Below, one piece after another: positions 8,697 to 17,249 of a stretch of DNA of 64,000 nt. Numbering within the stretch: the first letter of the stretch is position 1; every line of letters begins with the position of its first letter. Source of the stretch: JAJXSS01 sp964547135 (GTDB lineage: Bacteria; Planctomycetota; Phycisphaerae; Phycisphaerales; Phycisphaeraceae); contig CAZJMK010000004.1 in assembly GCA_964547135.1 (NCBI GenBank), positions 1 through 64,000 of the forward strand, in the 5' to 3' direction. The notes beneath the pieces are model-generated. The model saw only the letters and a list, made by a program, of their open reading frames with translations. It had not been told where the DNA came from and ran no database searches. Made by a program: the position numbers and the translations under genes.

Positions 8697-8768
8697 TACC
8701 CGGGCCCTCGGCCTGTCGGCCTCGTTCCCGGCTTGGTTCAGCAAATCCGAAATTCGAAATCTGCAGAC
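8697..8768. repeat. R11 + R2 composite repeat
   Basis: A diverged R11 hairpin (CCTCGGCCTGTCGGCCTCG ... GGCTTGG) followed by an R2 run (AATCCGAAATTCGAAATC). The rest of the 284-base gap before carB shows no gene. Confidence 0.65.
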
Positions 8769-8951
8769 GACCATTGCTTCAATCGCCGACTTTCAAAACC
8801 GCGCCAAACACGGTAACATTTGCCCAATTTGCAGCAGGTCGGAACCACGGCCCCCACCTGATGCTTCATGAATCGCGCAAACTTTGCGACCTGTTTCGGG
8901 TTGTCCGACACAGGCCGATGCCTGCAACCAGCCGTACACGATTGAGCTTTC

Positions 8952-11900
8952 ATGCCCAAACGCACTGACATTCGTACCATCCTCATCATCGGCTCAGGCC
9001 CGATTGTCATCGGCCAGGCCTGTGAGTTTGATTATTCGGGCACTCAGGCCTGCAAAGCCCTGCGTGAAGAGGGGTACAACGTCGTTCTGATCAACAGCAA
9101 CCCTGCGACGATCATGACCGACCCGCAGTTTTCCGACCGTACCTACATCGAACCGATCACCCCCGAAGCCGTCACCAAAATCATCGAAAAGGAAAAAGGC
9201 GGCAAGTATCACATCGATGCCCTGCTGCCCACGCTCGGTGGACAGACCGCGCTCAACACCGCCTGCAAACTCTACGATGCCGGGGTGCTGCAGAAGCATG
9301 GCGTGGAAATGATCGGGGCCACCCGTGAAGTGATTTACCGTGCCGAAGACCGCTCGCTTTTCAAAAAAATCATGGAATCAATCGGGTTGGCGATGCCCAA
9401 AGCCGGCATTGCGCATTCGATGGAGGAAGCCTGGCAGGTGGTTGAAAGCACCGGCCTGCCGGCGATCATCCGACCGGCTTTCACCCTCGGCGGCACCGGC
9501 GGGGGCATCGCTTACAACCGTGATGAATTTGAAGAAATCGTCAAACGCGGACTCGATGCCTCGATGACCCGCGAAGTGCAAATTGATCAATCGGTCATCG
9601 GCTGGAAGGAATATGAACTCGAAGTGATGCGCGACCGCGATGACAACGTGGTCATCATCTGTTCCATCGAAAACATCGACCCCATGGGCGTACACACCGG
9701 CGATTCCATCACCGTCGCCCCGGCGCAGACACTCACCGACAAGGAATACCAGCGCATGCGCGATGCCTCGATGGCGATCATTCGTGCCATCGGCGTCGAG
9801 ACCGGCGGGTGCAATATTCAGTTTGCCGTGAACCCGGCTGACGGCCAAATGCTGGTGGTGGAAATGAACCCGCGTGTGTCACGCAGCAGCGCCCTGGCGT
9901 CGAAAGCCACCGGTTTTCCGATTGCCAAAATCGCCGCCAAACTGGCGATTGGTTACACGATGTGGGAACTGCCCAACGACATCACCAAAAAAACCGTTGC
10001 GTGTTTCGAACCGACGATTGATTATGTCGTGACCAAAATTCCGCGCTGGACGTTTGAAAAATTCCCTGAAGCTGACGAAACGCTTACCACGCAGATGAAA
10101 AGCGTCGGCGAAGCCATGAGCATCGGACGCACCTTCAAAGAGTCGTTGCAGAAGGGCATCCGTTCGATGGAAATCAAGCGTTTCGGCTTCGGGTTGGATA
10201 ACAACGACAAATGGTTGGCTGCGTTGCGTGCCACGATTGATCTGCTCAAACGTGATCACCCCAACGCGCTGCCCGCCATTCGCAAGGTCTGTTCCGAAGG
10301 CGGCCGCAAATGCACCGACCTGCAAGCCGCTGCGATTTTGTACCAGGACCCGGCTTTGCACCCGACCTTGTCCGCCAGCGCCCGGCAACAGCTCGACATC
10401 ATCATTCAAGGTTTGGGTGCAGGGCATGGTTCGGTCAAGCACACGGCCATCGACGCCCCCAACGGCGCTGCTGGTGGTGCGGGGAAAAAGCAACCGGAAC
10501 GACGGGCGGGTGAAGTGCGCGGGTATGCCGGTCACGTGGAACAGTTGCTCGAACAGGTCGAGTGGCCGATCGCGCCGGAAAAGCTGACCCGCAAACTCAG
10601 TGTGCCCTGTCAAGGTCGGCTGTATTACGTGCGCTATGCCTTGAAAATGGGCTGGTCCACCGCCAAGGTTTTCGAGTACACCAAAATCGACCCCTGGTTC
10701 CTTGATCAGTTCAAGCAACTGATCGACTTTGAACAGACGCTCATCGGTTACGAGAAACTGGAAGAGTTGCCTGTCGAAGTGCTGTTCCAAGCCAAGCAGA
10801 TGGGGTATTCCGATGCCCAATTGGCCAACCTGTACCTTGGCAAAATCAATGTTGATCACCTGCTGAAGGTGCGCGAGCATCGCAAGTCGCTGGGCGTGAC
10901 GCCGGTGTATAAGTTGGTGGACACCTGCGCGGCGGAGTTTGAGGCGGCTACGCCGTATTACTATTCGACGTATGAAAAGCCGGTGGTGCTGATCGGAAGT
11001 GGTCAAGTGGCCAAGTGGCCCAGTGGCCAAGTGAAAGCAACAGAGTCTGATAGAGATGTTTCTTCAAATTCGAAATCCGAAATTCCAAATTCGAAATTCC
11101 ACGAACACTGGGCCACTTCTTCCGACGACGAAATCCGCATCACGGACAAAAAGAAAATCATGATTTTGGGGGGCGGGCCGAATCGTATCGGACAGGGCAT
11201 TGAGTTTGATTATTGCTGTGTGCAGGCAGCGTTCGCAGCCGATGAACTGGGCTTTGAATCGGTGATGGTCAACTCCAACCCGGAAACCGTATCGACCGAT
11301 TACGACACCAGCGACCTCTTGTTTTTTGAACCGCTGACGCTGGAGGATGTGCTCAATATTTTTGATCGGTTGAATGCAACGGGAAGTGGTCGAGTGGTCG
11401 AGTGGTCAAGTGGTCAAGTAGCCGCAGCGGAAAGTGACCAAGTGGCCCAGTGGCCAAGTGGCCAAGTGACGGAAACAACGAAAAACGCGCAGCCGTCGGA
11501 CACATTGCCTTCGCACTCGGCCACTCGGCCACTCGACCACGCGACCACTTCTGGATTGGTTCACGGCGTGATCGTTCAATTCGGCGGGCAGACACCGCTT
11601 AATTTGGCGCATGGGTTGAAAGCGGCTGGGGTGCCGGTGATTGGCACGAGCGTCGAATCGATTGACCTTGCCTCCAACCGTGAAAAATTCGCCGACCTGC
11701 TCAAACGGCTGAAAATCCGTCAGCCCGACAACGGCATCGCACACAACGTCGAAGAAGCGGTCAAAATCGCCAGCCAGATCGGCTACCCCGTGCTGGTGCG
11801 ACCCAGTTTCGTGCTCGGCGGACGTGCGATGGAAACGGTGTTCGACGAACCGCAACTGCGTCATTACATGGCCATGGCCCTGGGTGCGTCCGACCTGGCG

Positions 11901-13082
11901 GATCAGCCGATTTTGGTGGACCGGTTTTTGTCGGAAGCCATCGAATGCGATGTTGATGTGATTGCGGATTTTGACGCCTATGAGGGAAGTGGCCAAGTGG
12001 TCGAGTGGTCAAGTGGTCAAGTGAAAGAAGATGATCGTGGCCAAATGAAGAAGTCAAACACGCCCTCACCCCAGCCTTCTCCCGGAGGGAGAGGGGGCGA
12101 TGCAAGCGATCAAAATTCGAAATCCGAAATTCGAAATTCGAAATCGTCGCGTGCCATCGTCTGCGGCGTGATGGAACACATCGAAGAAGCGGGCATTCAC
12201 AGCGGCGACTCGGCTTGTGCCATCCCCCCCTACTCGCTGCCCAAACAGGTGGTCGAACAACTCAAACGTCAATCAAGGCAAATGGCGGAGGCGCTCCGCG
12301 TACGCGGGTTGATGAACATTCAGTTTGCCATCAAACGCCCCGACCCTGTTGCCAAAACCGATTACGAAATTTACGTACTGGAAGTCAACCCCCGTGCCAG
12401 TCGAACGGTTCCCTTCGTCGGCAAGGCCACCGGCATTTCATGGGCCAACCTCGCCGCCAAGGTCATGGCCGGCCAATCGCTGACCGAACTGGGCATCACC
12501 AGCGAAGTCACGCCCAAACACACCAGTGTCAAAGAGTCCGTGTTCCCTTTCAGCAAATTTCCGGGGGTGGACATCATCCTCGGCCCGGAAATGCGCTCCA
12601 CCGGCGAGTGCATGGGCGCTGATTTATCGTTCCCGATTGCCTTTGCCAAAAGTCAGATGTCAGCCGGCACGCAATTACCCACCGGCGGCAAGGTGTTTTT
12701 GTCCGTACGCGACAGTGATAAAAAATCAATCACAGCCGTGGCACGCAAACTGGTCGAACTGGGATTCACCGTGCTCACCACCGGCGGCACGTTCGAACAC
12801 CTGTCCGCCAAGGGCATCAAAACCGAACGGGTGATGAAAATCAGTGAAGGTCGGCCCAACGCCATCGACCTGATCAAAAACAAGGAAATTGCGCTGATAT
12901 TCAACACGCCCACCCGCAAGGGCATCGCCACCGACGAAGGTCGGCTGCGTGCCATGGCGGTGCGCTTTGGCGTGCCGATCATCACCACGACGACCGGCGC
13001 CGCTGCCTGTGTGCAGGCCATCGAAGCCCTCAAAGCCGGCGACTGGACTGTGCGAGCGCTGCAGGATTACTACCCGGTGTGA
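8952..13082 (+). CDS. carB: Carbamoyl-phosphate synthase large subunit with in-frame repeat insertions
   Basis: CarB makes carbamoyl phosphate from bicarbonate, ammonia (delivered by CarA) and two ATP for pyrimidine and arginine synthesis. All parts are present: the first ATP-grasp half (SGPIVIGQACEFDYSG at residues 15-30), the oligomerisation region, the second half starting at MILGGGPNRIGQGIEFDYCC (about 735), and the MGS-like allosteric domain from about residue 1250. The protein is 1376 residues against about 1075 usually. About 150 extra residues replace the short oligomerisation linker (about 450-580), and three blocks (682-724, 811-866, 1012-1065) are translated repeats rich in SGQV and NSKSEI. 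These blocks fall before conserved motifs, in probable surface loops. The frame is open throughout. carA is not in the window. Confidence 0.95.
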   Translation: MPKRTDIRTILIIGSGPIVIGQACEFDYSGTQACKALREEGYNVVLINSNPATIMTDPQFSDRTYIEPITPEAVTKIIEKEKGGKYHIDALLPTLGGQTALNTACKLYDAGVLQKHGVEMIGATREVIYRAEDRSLFKKIMESIGLAMPKAGIAHSMEEAWQVVESTGLPAIIRPAFTLGGTGGGIAYNRDEFEEIVKRGLDASMTREVQIDQSVIGWKEYELEVMRDRDDNVVIICSIENIDPMGVHTGDSITVAPAQTLTDKEYQRMRDASMAIIRAIGVETGGCNIQFAVNPADGQMLVVEMNPRVSRSSALASKATGFPIAKIAAKLAIGYTMWELPNDITKKTVACFEPTIDYVVTKIPRWTFEKFPEADETLTTQMKSVGEAMSIGRTFKESLQKGIRSMEIKRFGFGLDNNDKWLAALRATIDLLKRDHPNALPAIRKVCSEGGRKCTDLQAAAILYQDPALHPTLSASARQQLDIIIQGLGAGHGSVKHTAIDAPNGAAGGAGKKQPERRAGEVRGYAGHVEQLLEQVEWPIAPEKLTRKLSVPCQGRLYYVRYALKMGWSTAKVFEYTKIDPWFLDQFKQLIDFEQTLIGYEKLEELPVEVLFQAKQMGYSDAQLANLYLGKINVDHLLKVREHRKSLGVTPVYKLVDTCAAEFEAATPYYYSTYEKPVVLIGSGQVAKWPSGQVKATESDRDVSSNSKSEIPNSKFHEHWATSSDDEIRITDKKKIMILGGGPNRIGQGIEFDYCCVQAAFAADELGFESVMVNSNPETVSTDYDTSDLLFFEPLTLEDVLNIFDRLNATGSGRVVEWSSGQVAAAESDQVAQWPSGQVTETTKNAQPSDTLPSHSATRPLDHATTSGLVHGVIVQFGGQTPLNLAHGLKAAGVPVIGTSVESIDLASNREKFADLLKRLKIRQPDNGIAHNVEEAVKIASQIGYPVLVRPSFVLGGRAMETVFDEPQLRHYMAMALGASDLADQPILVDRFLSEAIECDVDVIADFDAYEGSGQVVEWSSGQVKEDDRGQMKKSNTPSPQPSPGGRGGDASDQNSKSEIRNSKSSRAIVCGVMEHIEEAGIHSGDSACAIPPYSLPKQVVEQLKRQSRQMAEALRVRGLMNIQFAIKRPDPVAKTDYEIYVLEVNPRASRTVPFVGKATGISWANLAAKVMAGQSLTELGITSEVTPKHTSVKESVFPFSKFPGVDIILGPEMRSTGECMGADLSFPIAFAKSQMSAGTQLPTGGKVFLSVRDSDKKSITAVARKLVELGFTVLTTGGTFEHLSAKGIKTERVMKISEGRPNAIDLIKNKEIALIFNTPTRKGIATDEGRLRAMAVRFGVPIITTTTGAAACVQAIEALKAGDWTVRALQDYYPV
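10995..11123. repeat. R1-R2-R1 repeat block inside carB (insert 1)
   Basis: 129 bp (43 codons) bounded by GGAAGTGG and CCACTTCTTCC. R1 units, a spacer, an R2 run (AAATTCGAAATCCGAAATTCC) and a closing inverted R1 follow one another. It is read in frame as GSGQVAKWPSGQVK ... NSKSEIPNSKFHEH. Confidence 0.85.
11382..11551. repeat. R1 inverted-repeat block inside carB (insert 2)
   Basis: Direct R1 units (GGAAGTGGTCGAGTGGTC) at the left and inverted R1 units (CGACCACGCGACCACTTC) at the right enclose a unique centre. The ends are complementary. Read in frame as GSGRVVEWSSGQV and onward. Confidence 0.85.
11985..12146. repeat. R1-R4-R2 repeat block inside carB (insert 3)
   Basis: R1 units, then an R4 hairpin (CTTCTCCCGGAGGGAGAGGG) and an R2 run (GAAATCCGAAATTCG). 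The same phase and orientation are used as in the other two blocks; the R4 part is read as TPSPQPSPGGRGGD. Confidence 0.85.
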
Positions 13083-13167
13083 CCTCCGCACAGCAACGCA
13101 ACATCAAGCGATGGTTATACTGTTACATCGTTGATGTTTCGCGTGCCAGCCTTGTGAGCCGTCTGAA

Positions 13168-13310
13168 CAATCCCCTCTCCCCCCGGGAGAGGGTTAGGGT
13201 GAGGGCGAAACAGCGTTTGGTCGTACTGTATTTCAAAGCCTTTTCTTCATCGGCCCTCACCCAGCCTCGAAGACTCGGCCACCCTCTCCCATGGGGAGAG
13301 GGACTTTTCG
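13168..13310. repeat. R4 repeat pair
   Basis: Two R4 hairpins in opposite orientation (CCTCTCCCCCCGGGAGAGG and its counterpart around CTCTCCCATGGGGAGAGG), each with the flanking AGGGTGAGGGC arm. They fill the gap between carB and the next gene and could end carB transcription. Confidence 0.75.
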
Positions 13311-13371
13311 GAGCCAGCCTTGTACGTTTGCGACCTTGTCAACAACGACCCACCAACCTGAAGGTAACAAT

Positions 13372-14490
13372 ATGACTCCGCTTGGAGCTGCGGTCATCGG
13401 CTGTGGTGTGATCGGCCCGGCTCATGCCGCCTCGTTTGCCGGTATTCCCGGTGTGCAACTGCGTTATGTCTGTGATGTGCAACCCCAACGTGCTCAGCGT
13501 CTGGCCGGCGAATTCAATACTCAGCCGTTGACCGACTATCGGCAGGCCCTGACCGACCCGCAGGTGCAATTGATCAGTCTGGCAACCCCGCACCCGGTGC
13601 ATCCGATGATTTTCGCCGATGCGCTGGCAGCCGGGAAAGCCGTGATCAGTGAAAAACCATTGGCCAGCAACTGGACCGATATCGATCACATGGTGCGATT
13701 GGCGGCTGCGGCCCCGACCATCTCTTCCGGCGTGTTTCAACATCGTTACTCACCGATCATTCGCCGGTTGCACCAGTTCATCACCCAGGGCGACCTGGGG
13801 CGTATCGTGCGCGGCAAGGTCTGGTTCCGCTGTTTTCGCGGGACCAATTACTACCAGGCCGATGCCTGGCGCGGCAAGGCGGTGGAGGAAGGCGGCGGCG
13901 TACTCATCAACCAGGCGATTCATTTCATCGACCTGTTGACACATTTTCTGGGTGAGCCGACGGGTGTGCGGGGGCGTGTGGAACATCGCTGGGTGCCGGA
14001 CATCGAGGTGGAGGATAGGGGCACAGCTCAGGTGACATACCGCAGCCTGGTGGGTCACGAACCGATACCCGGTGAACTGGACATCGCCAACCAACCGGAA
14101 GAAAAGTGGGAAGCGGCGATCACCGTCGAAGGTGACAAGGCATCGTTCACCATTGGTGCTCATCATCGACCGACGAGTGTTCACGGTTTTTCATCGGCGA
14201 TGCAGGCGGCGCTGGCCGAGTCGATTCGCCTGGAAGACACCTTGCCGACGATACCGGGCAAACCCGAATACGGCCCATGGCACTACCTCCAATTCAAAGA
14301 TTTTGTCGATGCGTATCAAAGCAAGCGTCAGCCGATGGTGACCGTGGCCGATGCGGCGCACAGCAATCGACTGGTGCTGGGGGTATATGCCAGCAGCCAG
14401 CGTGACGGGCAGGTGATCGATCTGACCAGGCCCTACCGTGATCCGTACCGTTTTGTGCCGCTGGCGATCCGGTCGAATGCGATGGTGTAG
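13372..14490 (+). CDS. Gfo/Idh/MocA family oxidoreductase
   Basis: This 372-residue NAD(P)-dependent dehydrogenase has the N-terminal Rossmann fold GCGVIGPAHAASFAGIPG (residues 9-26) and the family's catalytic-lysine motif SEKPLA near residue 94. The C-terminal alpha/beta domain carries GGGVLINQAIHFIDLL, where the histidine is the usual catalytic or ligand residue. Members oxidise or reduce sugars and inositols; the substrate here is unknown. AAGG lies upstream of the chosen ATG. The gene is flanked by an R4 pair and an R3 palindrome, so it is probably transcribed alone. Confidence 0.9.
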   Translation: MTPLGAAVIGCGVIGPAHAASFAGIPGVQLRYVCDVQPQRAQRLAGEFNTQPLTDYRQALTDPQVQLISLATPHPVHPMIFADALAAGKAVISEKPLASNWTDIDHMVRLAAAAPTISSGVFQHRYSPIIRRLHQFITQGDLGRIVRGKVWFRCFRGTNYYQADAWRGKAVEEGGGVLINQAIHFIDLLTHFLGEPTGVRGRVEHRWVPDIEVEDRGTAQVTYRSLVGHEPIPGELDIANQPEEKWEAAITVEGDKASFTIGAHHRPTSVHGFSSAMQAALAESIRLEDTLPTIPGKPEYGPWHYLQFKDFVDAYQSKRQPMVTVADAAHSNRLVLGVYASSQRDGQVIDLTRPYRDPYRFVPLAIRSNAMV

Positions 14491-14538
14491 GTTGGGTTCA
14501 TCATCGAGTTTTTTTCACCGCAGAACTCGTCAGGCAGA

Positions 14539-14633
14539 ATGGATAATGGATGATGGATAAAGGATAATGTTCAGAAAAGGCCCTTTGTATTGTGGCTTTG
14601 AACATGATCCATCATCTTTTATCCATTATCCAT
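14539..14633. repeat. R3 long imperfect palindrome
   Basis: Arms ATGGATAATGGATGATGG and complement, closing on TGTTC/GAACA. It separates two co-directional genes. Confidence 0.75.
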
Positions 14634-14660
14634 TTGTGACGGCCCTAGAATTGATCCCTC

Positions 14661-15938
14661 ATGCGTTATCGACGTGGCAGAACAATCGTGCGTGGTTTGA
14701 TCGGTGTGGTGCTGATTCTGGCACTCATCGGGGTGGGTTATTGGCTGTACAGCCGGGTGCTGGTGCCGACGGTGCAGGTGACGCAGGTGGTCGATGCCCC
14801 GGTGGTACAGGCCTTTTACGCCACGGGCACGCTGCAACCGGTGCGTGAACACCCGGTTCGCAGCAATGTCGAAGGCCCGCTGACACAGATGCTGGTGGAC
14901 AAGGGCGACAGCGTCACCGCAGGTCAGAAAATCGGCTTCGTGTTTGTGGAGGAATCGAACCTTCGACATCGACAGGCACTGGCTGATTCGCATCTGGCTC
15001 AGCAGCGGGCGGATGCACAGACTTCGCCGATATTGCGCGAGTTTGACAAACGTTTGACCGCAACGCAGGAACAACTGGACATCGCCAAACGGGATTACGA
15101 CCGGGTGACCGCGCTGCGCAGCAGCGGTGCGGTTACGGAATCGGACTTTGACCGCGTTTCCGAGCGCGTGCAGGTGTATTGGAAAGAGCTGGAGTCGCTG
15201 CAAGCACAAAAAGCATCACAACAACTCGTATTGCAACGCGACCTGGCGGTGGCACAGGCGGCATTGGACATTGCGCAATGGAAATTGGATGAGCAGCACA
15301 TCATCAGCCCGATCGATGGCGTGGTGCTCAATCGACCGACGCCCGTGGGCACACGAGTGCGCCTCAATGATGACCTGTTGATCGTGGCGGATGTGCGTCC
15401 GCAATCGCTGCGGATGCGGGCACAAATCGATGAAGAAGACAAAACCCGAACATTTGTCGATCAGCGGGTACGGGCGACACTGTATGCCTATCCGGGGCGG
15501 ATTTTTGATGGGCGCGTGATGCAGATTTACCCCAAGGCCGACGCCGATCGGCGGACCTTTGAAATCGACCTGCAACTCGAACCGGTCGATGACCGCTTTG
15601 CCGCAGGCATGACCGGTGAACTGGCGTTTATCGTCGCTGAAAAAGCAAGTGCCCTGGTGGTGCCTTCACAGGCTGTTCGCCTGAACCCGCAAGCACAGCC
15701 CGAAGTGTGGGTGATTGACGATCATGGTTTGATTGCCCGGCAAACCGTGCAATTGGGGTTGCGCAGTGTCGAACGCACCGAAGTCATCAGCGGTTTGCGG
15801 GACGGACAGACGGTGGTGGTCAACCCGTTGGAACCGGGGCTGATCGGCAGACGAGTGCGCTTGGAAAATGTCGCCCCCGACGTGGCTGCCGGGGTGAACA
15901 AAAAACCGGAGGAAAAACCCTCCGGCGGATTCAATTGA
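14661..15938 (+). CDS. HlyD/RND-type periplasmic adaptor protein
   Basis: This 425-residue membrane fusion protein has an N-terminal anchor (residues 13-32). A lipoyl-like half-motif follows (FYATGTLQPVREHPVRSNVEGPL and GDSVTAGQKIG), then a long coiled-coil hairpin (about 95-215, ending QRDLAVAQAALDIAQWKLDEQ). The second lipoyl half is IISPIDGVVLNRPTPVGTRV, followed by beta-barrel and membrane-proximal domains. Such proteins bridge an inner-membrane transporter and an outer-membrane channel. No RND or ABC pump gene and no TolC gene follow, so the partner must be encoded elsewhere. Confidence 0.85.
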   Translation: MRYRRGRTIVRGLIGVVLILALIGVGYWLYSRVLVPTVQVTQVVDAPVVQAFYATGTLQPVREHPVRSNVEGPLTQMLVDKGDSVTAGQKIGFVFVEESNLRHRQALADSHLAQQRADAQTSPILREFDKRLTATQEQLDIAKRDYDRVTALRSSGAVTESDFDRVSERVQVYWKELESLQAQKASQQLVLQRDLAVAQAALDIAQWKLDEQHIISPIDGVVLNRPTPVGTRVRLNDDLLIVADVRPQSLRMRAQIDEEDKTRTFVDQRVRATLYAYPGRIFDGRVMQIYPKADADRRTFEIDLQLEPVDDRFAAGMTGELAFIVAEKASALVVPSQAVRLNPQAQPEVWVIDDHGLIARQTVQLGLRSVERTEVISGLRDGQTVVVNPLEPGLIGRRVRLENVAPDVAAGVNKKPEEKPSGGFN

Positions 15939-15977
15939 AAGAATGAAGGGGTCGATTGACGAAATCATGTTCGGATG

Positions 15978-16035
15978 TTAGCGCCGCGATTGATCGCGTC
16001 TGTATTTGTGGCCCAGCCCCGGGCGCCGCCGGCTG
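15978..16035. repeat. R7 palindrome plus degenerate R5
   Basis: GTTAGCGCCGCGATTGATCG is followed by GTGGCCCAGCCCCGGGCGCC, a diverged R5 core. Lies 3' of the adaptor gene. Confidence 0.6.
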
Positions 16036-16127
16036 ATCTGCTCGATGGACAAGGACTACCTGATGCAAACCTTCCTGCAAGCGGGATGTGGGTAAATGCG
16101 CTTACCCTGATAGACGACCATATACGC

Positions 16128-16155
16128 TTGACTTTTTTACAAAGCGCTTTATAGT
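16128..16155 (+). promoter_or_regulatory. Promoter and LacI-type operator of the lacI-family gene
   Basis: TTGACT and TATAGT are 16 bases apart and match sigma-70 boxes. The palindrome AAAGCGCTTT (16141-16150) lies between them, a typical place for a LacI-family operator and autorepression. The -10 box ends only six bases before the ATG, so the transcript would have almost no leader. Confidence 0.6.
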
Positions 16156-16161
16156 TTAGAT

Positions 16162-17226
16162 ATGAGTGATTTTAGCGTCACTTCTTCTCCCGTGCCCCTC
16201 AAGCGTGTCACGCTGGCGGATGTGGCACGTGTGGCCGGGTTGGCCGAGTCCACCGTATCGCTGGCGATCAATCGGCCCCCTGAAAAATGTCGGCTGGGGC
16301 GTGCCACCCGTGAGCGTGCCCTGTTGGCGGCTGCCAAGTTAAACTATCGTCCCAATTGGCGTGCCCGGGCGTTAGCCAGTCAAAAAACCTACACCGTGGC
16401 CATGATGTACGGTCGCTCATCTCCCTACCTGACCGGCACCAATGAAGCGGTGGTGGATGCCCTGGCGGGGACTTTTTCAAATGCGGGTTACCATCAACTG
16501 CTGGTGCCGATCGGTCCGACGGCTCCTTTGTGGGTTGATGCTGTACGTTCTGATCGCGTGGACGGTGGTATTGTTCTGGCGCCCATGCCGGATGAGCTTG
16601 ATCGTATTCATTACGAAACCGGTCTTCCGCTGGTGCTGGTCAATTTGAAAACCAATCGTCTGCCTTTATCGCAGGTGTACCCCGATGACGAACTGGCTGG
16701 TTACCTGATGACGCGGCATCTGCTGGAATTAGGGCATCATCGCATTGTTTTCTGGCGACGCGCAACCACCACTGTCAATGCCCCGGCCGAGCATCACAGT
16801 GTGGCGGAACGTATCGCCGGATATCGTCGGGCCATGGTCGAAGCGGGGTTCACCGACGCCATCACCGTGATGGAGCATCTGATTGAGCCGGATATGGCTC
16901 AATGGATGGTGGCTCATCATGAGCAGGTCACCGCACTGGTTGCCTATGATCATTTTCATGCCCTGACGTTGATTCATCATCTGGGCGAAAATCGCATTCA
17001 GGTGCCCAGGGACTTAAGTATTGGGACCTTCAATGACAACGCTCTGATCAAGATTATCAAACCAGCACTGAGTACCATTTCGCTTCCGGATCACGAAATG
17101 GGTCGCCATGCCGCGCAGTTGTTGCTGGAACATATTGATGATCCGTCACTCTCGCCGCGCACGATCAAACTGATGCCTCAGTTGCGTGTGCGGTCCAGCA
17201 CCATTCGCTTAACAGATCGCACCTGA
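16162..17226 (+). CDS. LacI-family transcriptional regulator
   Basis: This 354-residue repressor has a canonical N-terminal helix-turn-helix (VTLADVARVAGLAESTVSLAIN, residues 14-35) with the hinge helix RARALASQKTYTVAM. A periplasmic-binding-protein-like sensor domain follows (ELDRIHYETGLPLVLVN, DDELAGYLMTRHLLELGHHRIVFW, ending LRVRSSTIRL). It presumably binds a sugar released by the cluster it heads. The promoter holds a palindrome, suggesting autoregulation, and similar sites occur in the next gene and before the PEP-CTERM gene. No Shine-Dalgarno sequence precedes the ATG, consistent with leaderless translation. Confidence 0.92.
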   Translation: MSDFSVTSSPVPLKRVTLADVARVAGLAESTVSLAINRPPEKCRLGRATRERALLAAAKLNYRPNWRARALASQKTYTVAMMYGRSSPYLTGTNEAVVDALAGTFSNAGYHQLLVPIGPTAPLWVDAVRSDRVDGGIVLAPMPDELDRIHYETGLPLVLVNLKTNRLPLSQVYPDDELAGYLMTRHLLELGHHRIVFWRRATTTVNAPAEHHSVAERIAGYRRAMVEAGFTDAITVMEHLIEPDMAQWMVAHHEQVTALVAYDHFHALTLIHHLGENRIQVPRDLSIGTFNDNALIKIIKPALSTISLPDHEMGRHAAQLLLEHIDDPSLSPRTIKLMPQLRVRSSTIRLTDRT

Positions 17227-17249
17227 ACCCTATTCAAAGGAGTCGTCAC

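Noticed and set aside
11003..11595. Open frames on the minus strand within carB (rich in PLGHLTT)
   Set aside because: They are the complement of the R1 blocks and have no start signals; the plus-strand CarB frame explains the region.
10995..12146. Inteins or group II introns as cause of the carB enlargement
   Set aside because: No intein splicing motifs (Cys/Ser ends with HN) and no maturase; the blocks are short and match the intergenic repeats.
14661..15938. Complete efflux operon
   Set aside because: Only the adaptor gene is present; no pump or outer-membrane channel follows before the LacI gene.
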